Below, in pieces: positions 5,890 to 11,526 of a DNA stretch of 11,526 bases (position 1 is its first letter; each line of letters opens with the position of its first letter). The translations under genes and the position numbers were made by a program. Below the pieces are notes generated by a model. That model had not been told where the DNA came from and made no database searches. It saw only the letters and a program-made list of their open reading frames with translations. The stretch comes from an uncultured Actinomycetes bacterium (GTDB lineage Bacteria; Actinomycetota; Actinomycetes; Nanopelagicales; Nanopelagicaceae), in assembly GCA_903820565.1 (NCBI GenBank), contig CAIJHZ010000072.1, forward strand, positions 1-11,526. The letters run 5' to 3'.

Positions 5890-6923
5890 TGAAAACAATT
5901 AATTTGGCAGTTATTGCTGGCGATGGCATCGGCCCTGAGGTTGTAGGCGAAGGCCTCAAGGTTCTAGATGTTGTTGCCAAAAAGTATGGTGTCGAATTTA
6001 AAAAGACTTCGTATGATCTTGGCGCAGCATTCTGGCATCGCACAGGTGAAGTTTTGCCTGAAGCAACTTTGGCAGAGCTTGCGCAAGCAGATGTAATTTT
6101 GCTTGGCGCAGTTGGCGATCCCTCTGTTCCAAGTGGTGTTCTAGAGCGCGGACTATTGCTCAAGCTTCGCTTTGCCTTTGATCACTACATTAATCTGCGT
6201 CCAGCACGATTGATGCCAGGCGTGACAGGCCCATTAGCTACAAAAGCTCCTATTGATTTTGTTGTTGTTCGCGAGGGCACAGAAGGCCCATATGTTGGGG
6301 CAGGTGGAGTTTTGGCTGAAGGAACTGATGCTGAGATTGCAACCGAAGAGAGTTTGAATACTCGACGCGGGGCAGAGCGAGTCATCCGTGATGCATTTGA
6401 GCGTGCTTCTAAGCGGGATCGCAAGAAGTTAACTCTTGTTCACAAAAACAATGTGCTCACTCGTGCTGGTGGTTTGTGGACCCGCACATTTAATGAAGTT
6501 GCTAAGGAATACCCGGCAGTCACAACAGATTATTTACACGTTGATGCAGCATCAATGTTCTTTGTTACAAATCCAGAGCGCTTTGATGTTGTCGTCACCG
6601 ATAACCTTTTCGGAGACATCCTGACTGATATCGCTGCTGCCATCTGTGGTGGTATCGGACTTGCTGCCTCTGGAAATATCAATCCAACCGGCAAGTTCCC
6701 TTCAATGTTTGAGCCCATTCATGGCTCAGCACCAGATATTGCTGGAAAGAATCTAGCTGATCCAACTGCAACTGTTATGTCAGTTGCGATGATGCTTGAT
6801 CATCTTGGCTTTGCAGATGCTGCGCGTGATGTCGAAAGAGTAGTTGCAGCAGACTTGTTAACTCGCGGTGATAAAAAGCGCAGCACAACTGAAATTGGAG
6901 ATGCGCTAGCAAGCGCTCTGTAA
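5889..6923 (+). CDS. leuB: 3-isopropylmalate dehydrogenase LeuB
   Basis: LeuB oxidatively decarboxylates 3-isopropylmalate in leucine synthesis; enzymes of this family can also act on the methylmalate made from citramalate, which fits the cimA gene nearby. It is 344 residues. GDGIGPEV opens the protein. The actinobacterial-type substrate loop SGVLERGLLLKLRF carries E86, R87 and R94. R104 (NLRP), R128 (VREGTEGPY) and K186 (VHKNN) follow. The Mg-binding aspartates are D219 (HVDA), D243 (FGD) and D247 (LTD). The NAD-binding loop is EPIHGSAPDIAGKNLADP. The start overlaps the serA stop by one base, so translation may be coupled to the C-terminal serA frame; two bases separate it from ilvE. Confidence 0.96.
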   Translation: MKTINLAVIAGDGIGPEVVGEGLKVLDVVAKKYGVEFKKTSYDLGAAFWHRTGEVLPEATLAELAQADVILLGAVGDPSVPSGVLERGLLLKLRFAFDHYINLRPARLMPGVTGPLATKAPIDFVVVREGTEGPYVGAGGVLAEGTDAEIATEESLNTRRGAERVIRDAFERASKRDRKKLTLVHKNNVLTRAGGLWTRTFNEVAKEYPAVTTDYLHVDAASMFFVTNPERFDVVVTDNLFGDILTDIAAAICGGIGLAASGNINPTGKFPSMFEPIHGSAPDIAGKNLADPTATVMSVAMMLDHLGFADAARDVERVVAADLLTRGDKKRSTTEIGDALASAL

Positions 6924-6925
6924 TC

Positions 6926-8005
6926 ATGAAGATCACTCTTAATCCAAATGCCAAGGATGCTGCAACGCGTGATGCGTTAGTTGCTGAAGGTGGTTTTGGT
7001 AAGTACTACACCGATCACATGGTGATGTGCGAATGGAGTGAAAAAGATGGCTGGGGTGAACCACACTTAATGCCCTACGGACCTATTTCATTAGATCCTG
7101 CAACAGCGGTTTTCCATTACGGGCAAGAAATTTTCGAAGGCATGAAGGCATATCGCCAACCCGATGGCTCAATTGCATTGTTTCGCCCAACAGCAAATGC
7201 AAAGCGTTTTGCTAACTCAGCCAAGCGTTTAGCACTTCCTGAAATGCCTGTTGATTTATTCATGGAAACAGTTGAAGCACTTGTTACGCAAGATGCCGGA
7301 TGGGTTCCTAGCAAGGTAGGCGAGTCGCTGTATATCCGCCCATTTATGATCGCAACTGAAGTTGGCTTGGGTGTTCGCCCAACAAATAAGGCGACATACA
7401 TTCTTATTGCAACACCAGCCGGTGCTTACTTTGACCCTTCAAAGGCTGTTTCTGTATGGATTTCTACAGAGTACGTTCGAGCAGCACAGGGCGGAACGGG
7501 CGAGGCCAAGTGCGGCGGCAACTATGCAGCATCTTTGATCGCCCAAAAAGCTGCCGCAAAAGAAGGTTGCGACCAAGTTGTCTGGATTGATGCGAAAGAA
7601 CGTAAATGGGTTGAAGAAATGGGCGGCATGAACCTTTACTTCGTAAAGGGCACAGGTGCCGATGCCACAGTAATCACACCAAAACTAACTGGAACATTGT
7701 TACCAGGGATTACTCGTGATTCGATTTTGTCAGTTGCCGTAGATCTTGGTTACACAGTTGATGAAGTTATGTTGTCTGTCGATGATTGGCGAGATGGCGT
7801 TACTTCAGGTGAAATTACAGAAATTTTTGCATGTGGTACCGCAGCTGTTGTTTCCCCTGTGGGGCAAGCGAAAAGCGCCATGGGTACCTGGGTAACCGGT
7901 GATGGACAACCAGGAACGATCACAATGCAGATTCGCAACCATCTACTTGGAATTCAACACGGAACAATTGCGGATAAACACAACTGGATGAGTGCGGTTA
8001 AGTAA
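6926..8005 (+). CDS. ilvE: Branched-chain amino acid aminotransferase IlvE
   Basis: This is a PLP-dependent class IV aminotransferase that makes valine, leucine and isoleucine from their 2-keto acids, with glutamate as amino donor. It is 359 residues, typical of the long BCAT form. HYGQEIFEGMKAYR (residues 64-77) and RPFMIATE are family signatures. The PLP lysine is K195 in GEAKCGGNYAAS. E231 in the EEMGGMNLYFV stretch is in place, and the cofactor-phosphate loop is FACGTAAVVSPVG. The ATG is 2 nt after the leuB stop and has no clear Shine-Dalgarno site, so reinitiation from leuB translation is likely. Its TAA overlaps the ATG of cimA by one base. Confidence 0.96.
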   Translation: MKITLNPNAKDAATRDALVAEGGFGKYYTDHMVMCEWSEKDGWGEPHLMPYGPISLDPATAVFHYGQEIFEGMKAYRQPDGSIALFRPTANAKRFANSAKRLALPEMPVDLFMETVEALVTQDAGWVPSKVGESLYIRPFMIATEVGLGVRPTNKATYILIATPAGAYFDPSKAVSVWISTEYVRAAQGGTGEAKCGGNYAASLIAQKAAAKEGCDQVVWIDAKERKWVEEMGGMNLYFVKGTGADATVITPKLTGTLLPGITRDSILSVAVDLGYTVDEVMLSVDDWRDGVTSGEITEIFACGTAAVVSPVGQAKSAMGTWVTGDGQPGTITMQIRNHLLGIQHGTIADKHNWMSAVK

Positions 8006-9594
8006 TGCCAGTTAACGATTCTTTCCATATCTATGACACCACCCTGCGCGATGGCGCGCAGCAAGAGGGTCTCAATCTTTCTGTTCATGACAAACTCAAT
8101 ATCGCCCGCCATCTAGATGATCTAGGTGTTGGCTTTATTGAAGGTGGTTGGCCCGGAGCAAATCCAAAAGACACTGAGTTTTTCGCACTTGCCAAGAAGG
8201 AATTGAAGTTAAAGAACGCAACCTTTGTTGCCTTTGGTGCAACTCGTCGCCCTAACTCAAATGCAGCCGATGATGTTCTGCTTGGTGCCTTGCGTGATAG
8301 CGGAGCACCTGCTGTAACTCTGGTTGCAAAAGCATTTGACCGCCATGTTGATTTGGCCCTGAAGACAACTTTGGATGAAAACCTTGTGATGATTCGTGAT
8401 TCAGTGACACACCTGTGCGAAGAAGGCCAACGTGTATTTCTAGATGCAGAGCACTTCTTTGATGGCTATCGCAGTAATCGCGCCTACGCACTTGAAGTAG
8501 TCCGAGTAGCGGCTGAAGCTGGCGCAGATGTAATTGCCCTGTGCGATACCAATGGTGGAATGCTGCCTGATGAGCTTTCACAGATTGTTCATGATGTTTT
8601 AACTGCAAGTAACGCGCGACTTGGCATTCACTGTCACAACGACACCGGATGTGCTGTTGCAAACTCCATGGCAGCAGTTGCTGCTGGTGCAACCCATGTT
8701 CAGGGAACATTAAATGGCTATGGTGAGCGCACCGGAAATGCTGACTTAGTCACGATTATTGCCAACCTCGAACTAAAGAAGCAGCAACTAGTTTTGCCGG
8801 CAAACGCTCTGCAAGAAGCTTTTAGAATCTCACATGCAGTTGCCGAAATTACAAATGTCGCACCAAGTTCTCGTCAACCATACGTAGGCGTATCAGCGTT
8901 TGCACACAAGGCTGGTTTGCATGCAAGTGCTATCAAGGTAGATCCATCCTTGTACCAACATGAGGATCCATCATCTGTTGGCAATGACATGCGCATGTTG
9001 GTCTCTGACATGGCAGGTCGCGCATCAATTGAATTAAAGTCACAAGAGCTTGGCGTAGATCTTGGTGGAGACAAGGAACTAATCGGTCGCATTGTTGATC
9101 GCGTGAAGGAAATGGAAGCACGCGGATTTACCTTTGAAGCCGCCGACGCATCATTCGAATTGCTTGTTCATGAAGAGATTTCTGGAAAGCGTCCATCATT
9201 TTTCACCATAAATCATTGGGTGACATCTGTAGAACGTGCTGCCGATCAATCAATTACCACTAAGGCTGAAGTAACAGTTACCGCTAGTGGTCAAGAGATT
9301 ACTTGCAATGGTGAAGGTAATGGCCCTGTTAACGCATTTGATAATGCTCTGCGATCAGGATTACTAAAGTTGTATCCAGAGCTATCCTCACTAGAGCTAA
9401 CTGATTACAAGGTTCGCATTCTTGAAGGTCGCCTAGGAACTGGTGCAATAACTCGCGTTCTAGTCGAAACCAGTGATGGCAAGGGCGAGTGGAACACGGT
9501 TGGCGTGCATGAGAATGTTATTGCGGCATCTGCCATGGCTCTTGAAGATGCCGTGACCTTTGGCTTAATGCGTCAAGGACGTAAGCCCGAGTAA
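8005..9594 (+). CDS. cimA: (R)-citramalate synthase CimA
   Basis: CimA condenses pyruvate and acetyl-CoA to citramalate, the entry to threonine-independent isoleucine synthesis. It is 529 residues, the size of the long bacterial CimA group within the LeuA/HMG-CoA-lyase-like family. The TIM barrel starts with IYDTTLRDGAQQEG (R15, D16 catalytic and metal-binding). GGWPGANPKD is characteristic of citramalate synthases rather than LeuA. H209 and H211 in GIHCHNDTG bind the metal. A linker follows (SAFAHKAGLHASA, about 295-308). The C-terminal LeuA-type regulatory dimer domain (about 390-520) is the likely site of isoleucine feedback. Older annotations call such genes leuA2 or 2-isopropylmalate synthase; the operon context and motifs favour CimA. 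The start overlaps the ilvE stop, and xerC begins 9 nt downstream. Confidence 0.92.
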   Translation: MPVNDSFHIYDTTLRDGAQQEGLNLSVHDKLNIARHLDDLGVGFIEGGWPGANPKDTEFFALAKKELKLKNATFVAFGATRRPNSNAADDVLLGALRDSGAPAVTLVAKAFDRHVDLALKTTLDENLVMIRDSVTHLCEEGQRVFLDAEHFFDGYRSNRAYALEVVRVAAEAGADVIALCDTNGGMLPDELSQIVHDVLTASNARLGIHCHNDTGCAVANSMAAVAAGATHVQGTLNGYGERTGNADLVTIIANLELKKQQLVLPANALQEAFRISHAVAEITNVAPSSRQPYVGVSAFAHKAGLHASAIKVDPSLYQHEDPSSVGNDMRMLVSDMAGRASIELKSQELGVDLGGDKELIGRIVDRVKEMEARGFTFEAADASFELLVHEEISGKRPSFFTINHWVTSVERAADQSITTKAEVTVTASGQEITCNGEGNGPVNAFDNALRSGLLKLYPELSSLELTDYKVRILEGRLGTGAITRVLVETSDGKGEWNTVGVHENVIAASAMALEDAVTFGLMRQGRKPE

Positions 9595-9603
9595 ACTCCA
9601 ACC

Positions 9604-10518
9604 GTGAGCGATGACTTCGAAAAGCTAGTAGAAGCCTTCACTCGCCATTTAGAAGTTGAACGAAACCTTTCGGTCCACACTGTTCGTGCCTATCTTGGCG
9701 ATCTGGAAAGCCTGATCGCCCACCTTGAACAGATAGGTGTTACCGATATTTCACAGCTAGAACTTGTTCATTTGCGATCTTGGCTTGCTAATCAGCAAGT
9801 TAAAGGGGGAGCGCGAACGACTTTGTCTCGTCGGGCTGTTTCTGTGCGCTTGTTTACGAAGTGGGCACTTAAGAACAAGTATTTAGAAAAAGATGTGGCG
9901 GCAACCTTGGCTACACCTAAAGGCCATCGCACATTGCCGGAAGTTTTAGGTATTGATGATGCGAAAACAGCGATGGATTCCATGGCAACCCGTGCTGCCG
10001 AGGAAGAAACACCAATCGCTATTCGCGATGTGGCAATGGTTGAAATGTTGTATGCATCCGGTGCGCGCGTTGCCGAACTGTGCGGATTAGATCTGACAGA
10101 TATTGATTATGACCGTCAAACAATTCGGGTGCTTGGTAAAGGAAATAAGGAGCGCACAATTCCACTCGGAAACCCTTCAATGCGCGCTCTTGAGGCTTGG
10201 TTGAAGAATGGCAGAGATAGCCTCAAGAACTCTCTTTCTGGCAACGCCGTTTTTCTTGGGGCTCGCGGAAAACGTATTGACCAACGTACAGTTCGCACCG
10301 TTGTATATAACGCACTAAAGGCAATTGAAGGTATCGAGCGAATGGGGCCACACGCTTTGCGACATTCAGCTGCAACACATTTGCTTGAAGGTGGTGCGGA
10401 TTTGCGCACGGTGCAAGAAATTCTGGGGCACGCTTCCCTTGCTACAACACAGATCTATACACATGTTTCTACTGAACGCCTGCAAAAGGTATTCAAGCAA
10501 GCACATCCACGCGCATGA
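9604..10518 (+). CDS. xerC: Tyrosine recombinase XerC
   Basis: This site-specific recombinase resolves chromosome dimers at dif with a XerD partner. It is 304 residues from a GTG. The N-terminal SAM-like core-binding domain covers about 5-90 (FTRHLEVERNLSVHTVRAY is typical). The catalytic domain has the full set of active residues: R155 (ARVAEL), K179 (GKGNKER), H250 and R253 (HALRHSAATH), H276 (LGHAS) and nucleophile Y285 (IYTHVS). The assignment to XerC over XerD rests on position, since actinobacterial xerC genes commonly lie near rpsB; sequence alone does not separate them firmly. It follows cimA by 9 nt without a visible terminator, and its TGA overlaps the next ATG by four bases. The GTG lacks a strong Shine-Dalgarno site, but homology begins immediately after it. 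Confidence 0.9.
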   Translation: MSDDFEKLVEAFTRHLEVERNLSVHTVRAYLGDLESLIAHLEQIGVTDISQLELVHLRSWLANQQVKGGARTTLSRRAVSVRLFTKWALKNKYLEKDVAATLATPKGHRTLPEVLGIDDAKTAMDSMATRAAEEETPIAIRDVAMVEMLYASGARVAELCGLDLTDIDYDRQTIRVLGKGNKERTIPLGNPSMRALEAWLKNGRDSLKNSLSGNAVFLGARGKRIDQRTVRTVVYNALKAIEGIERMGPHALRHSAATHLLEGGADLRTVQEILGHASLATTQIYTHVSTERLQKVFKQAHPRA

Positions 10519-11207
10519 GAGCTTCTTTAGTAGTAATTCCAACCTATAACGAAGCGGAAAGCATTCCTAAGATTCTTGATGGCTTAAAAAACCTTGATGT
10601 TGATATTCTCGTCATTGATGATGGTTCACCAGATGCCACTGCAGACATTGTGCGTGCCCGAAGCATTGAGGTCATCGAGCGCGCAAGTAAACAAGGATTA
10701 GGCAGTGCCTATCGCACAGGATTCTCACTTGGAATCGAACGTGGATACACCTACATCATTGAAATGGATGCAGATGGATCCCATCAAATCAAGGATTTAG
10801 AAACCATGATGGAGTGGATTGGTTCTAGTGATCTGTTGATTGGCTCACGGTGGGTGGCAGATGGTGCAATCGAAAATTGGAGCAAATTCAGGGAGTACTT
10901 ATCTAAGTCTGCCAATAGATATGCAAACCTACTTTTGTCTTTGGGTATTAAAGACACGACATCAGGGTTTCGAATCTACACAACTGAACTCTTGAAAAAG
11001 ATGGAGATTTCAACCATCCGCAGCGAGGGGTACTGCTTTCAAATTGAAATGACCCGTAGAGCAATTGCTCGCGGGGGGTCAATTGCCGAAGTACCAATTA
11101 CCTTCATTGAAAGAGAACACGGAAAGAGCAAGATGTCCTTTGCTATCGCCCTAGAAGCGGTCCTTCGCATCACCGCCTGGGGAGCCTTGCGCCTAATTGG
11201 GCGGTAA
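10515..11207 (+). CDS. Family 2 glycosyltransferase, polyprenol-phosphate mannose synthase-like
   Basis: This is a GT-A fold, GT2-family enzyme of 230 residues related to dolichol/polyprenol-phosphate mannose synthases, which move mannose from GDP-mannose to a lipid phosphate at the inner face of the membrane. The sequence opens with VVIPTYNEAESI, then VIDDGSPD (33-40) for the nucleotide. EMDADGSH (83-90) is the DXD-type metal motif, GSRWV follows at 110-114, and FIEREHGKSKMS (198-209) is a DPM1-type signature. There is no obvious C-terminal transmembrane anchor, so it is of the soluble or peripheral type. The ATG overlaps the xerC TGA in an ATGA arrangement. Some actinobacteria fuse or pair this enzyme with an apolipoprotein acyltransferase, but none is seen here. 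The exact sugar donor and acceptor are inferred from family only. Confidence 0.85.
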   Translation: MRASLVVIPTYNEAESIPKILDGLKNLDVDILVIDDGSPDATADIVRARSIEVIERASKQGLGSAYRTGFSLGIERGYTYIIEMDADGSHQIKDLETMMEWIGSSDLLIGSRWVADGAIENWSKFREYLSKSANRYANLLLSLGIKDTTSGFRIYTTELLKKMEISTIRSEGYCFQIEMTRRAIARGGSIAEVPITFIEREHGKSKMSFAIALEAVLRITAWGALRLIGR

Positions 11208-11227
11208 TTTCCACGCTCACGCTCAGG

Positions 11228-11233
11228 TAGGAT
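11228..11233 (+). promoter_or_regulatory. Candidate -10 box of an rpsB promoter
   Basis: TAGGAT keeps the first T-A and the last A-T of the TATAAT consensus and lies 21 nt after the glycosyltransferase stop. The transcription start would fall near 11240, giving a leader of about 185 nt. No convincing -35 hexamer is found at 16-18 nt; the region around 11205-11210 is only T/A-rich. Some rpsB transcription might also arrive by readthrough, because no good terminator follows the glycosyltransferase gene. Confidence 0.4.
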
Positions 11234-11239
11234 TTGCCA

Positions 11240-11424
11240 CGCACCCTTCGAAAGAAAGGTGACATCTCAGCACTCACTGACTTCCGTCGGCATAACCACC
11301 TCGGTCCGCAAGAAATTGTGGTCGGTGATTTCGAGTGCGACGGGCCCAACAAATTGTTTGGCCATAAACCGAGCGGGTTTTACATCTGCATGCGCAGAGG
11401 AAACCTAAGAAGGAGTATGCCGTC
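11240..11424 (+). promoter_or_regulatory. Non-coding rpsB leader with several potential hairpins
   Basis: About 185 nt without a credible gene precede rpsB. Visible pairings include GGCCCAACA (11343-11351) with TGTTTGGCC (11355-11363), one mismatch. TCTGC (11385-11389) pairs with GCAGA (11394-11398). GGTTT (11376-11380) can pair either with AAACC upstream (11366-11370) or with AAACC downstream (11401-11405). AACCAC (11294-11299 region) can pair with GTGGT (11318-11322). Ribosomal protein S2 represses its own mRNA through a leader in gamma-proteobacteria, and a comparable role here is possible but not shown. The limits depend on the inferred transcription start. Confidence 0.4.
11407..11415 (+). 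promoter_or_regulatory. Strong ribosome binding site of rpsB
   Basis: AAGAAGGAG ends 9 nt before the rpsB ATG at 11425 and is the strongest Shine-Dalgarno sequence in the window. An out-of-frame ATG at 11417 is too close to be used. The site follows directly on a small hairpin that could affect its access. Confidence 0.75.
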
Positions 11425-11526
11425 ATGGCAGTTGTAACAATGCGAGAGCTCCTCGACAGCGGAGTCCACTTCGGACACCAGACTCGTCGATGGAACCCAA
11501 AGATGAAGCGCTTTATTTTCACAGAG
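11425..11526 (+). CDS. rpsB: 30S ribosomal protein S2, N-terminal part (cut by window end)
   Basis: RpsB is a component of the 30S subunit that sits between head and body and is assembled late. Only the first 34 residues are present, starting MAVVTMRELLDSGVHFGHQ and continuing TRRWNPKMKRFIF. The GVHFGHQTRRWNPKM stretch is the hallmark of bacterial S2. The frame is open to the last base. The start is fixed by the AAGAAGGAG site and by the family N-terminus. In actinobacteria tsf (elongation factor Ts) usually follows, but it is outside the window. Confidence 0.95.
   Translation, partial: MAVVTMRELLDSGVHFGHQTRRWNPKMKRFIFTE

Noticed and set aside
8252..8710. Antisense ORF of 152 codons within cimA
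   Set aside because: It is rich in Gln, His and Leu as expected from mirror coding of GC-biased codons; CimA on the plus strand has all catalytic motifs.
11172..11207. Possible terminator at the end of the glycosyltransferase gene (ACCGCC/GGCGGT or CGCCT/GGGCG stems)
   Set aside because: Stems are short or have a long loop, lie within the coding end, and only a weak T-tract follows.
11234..11437. 67-codon TTG-initiated ORF crossing the rpsB leader
   Set aside because: It starts directly after the -10 box, before the likely transcription start, has no ribosome site, overlaps rpsB out of frame and resembles no family I recognise.
1..11526. CRISPR arrays, insertion sequences, phage or toxin-antitoxin genes, tRNA or rRNA
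   Set aside because: No spaced direct repeats, transposase-like frames or RNA gene signatures were seen; XerC is a complete housekeeping-type recombinase and not flanked by attachment-like repeats.

Overview
The window looks like chromosomal DNA of a low-to-mid GC actinobacterium, by eye roughly 45-48% GC. The gene order ilvB-ilvN-ilvC-serA-leuB-ilvE-cimA, with xerC and rpsB nearby, is a recognisable actinobacterial arrangement. The LeuB, CimA and SerA sequences are of actinobacterial type, GTG starts are common, and the ilv leader peptide appears to be read from a leaderless transcript. The modest GC would fit a freshwater acI-type lineage (Nanopelagicales), but that is inference. All genes lie on the plus strand and are packed tightly. 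I see no mobile element, CRISPR array, tRNA or rRNA.

Layout. Positions 1-738 hold the 3' part of ilvD (dihydroxyacid dehydratase). Positions 739-937 form a compact regulatory region. It contains an 18-bp inverted repeat, a sigma70-like promoter, a nine-codon leader ORF (MSTTFVVVI) that starts at the predicted transcription start, an 11-bp hairpin and a rho-independent terminator. This is the anatomy of a ribosome-mediated attenuator responding to Val/Ile supply. From 938 to 11207 nine genes run almost without gaps: ilvB, ilvN, ilvC, serA, leuB, ilvE, cimA, xerC and a family-2 glycosyltransferase resembling polyprenol-phosphate mannose synthases. Most junctions overlap by 1-8 nt or are separated by fewer than 10 nt, so one long transcript is likely. 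Positions 11208-11424 are a non-coding rpsB promoter and leader with several possible hairpins. The window ends 34 codons into rpsB (ribosomal protein S2).

How the genes work together. CimA makes citramalate from pyruvate and acetyl-CoA, giving a threonine-independent entry to isoleucine. LeuB can serve both the citramalate and leucine routes. IlvBN, IlvC and IlvD then carry out the shared acetohydroxyacid steps, and IlvE does the final transamination. Leucine synthesis would also need leuA, and both routes need leuCD; these lie outside the window. SerA opens serine synthesis from 3-phosphoglycerate. XerC and the glycosyltransferase are unrelated passengers at the operon's end.

The main oddity is serA. 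As written, its reading frame breaks at a run of five C residues (5329-5333). The catalytic core is intact in the first frame, and the ASB and ACT domains continue without a stop in the +1 frame. Dropping one C gives a normal 530-residue enzyme. A sequencing or assembly indel is the simplest reading, a recent mutation is next, and programmed frameshifting is possible but unproven. The second point of interest is the ilvB leader, where the antiterminator needed by the classical attenuation model is not evident.
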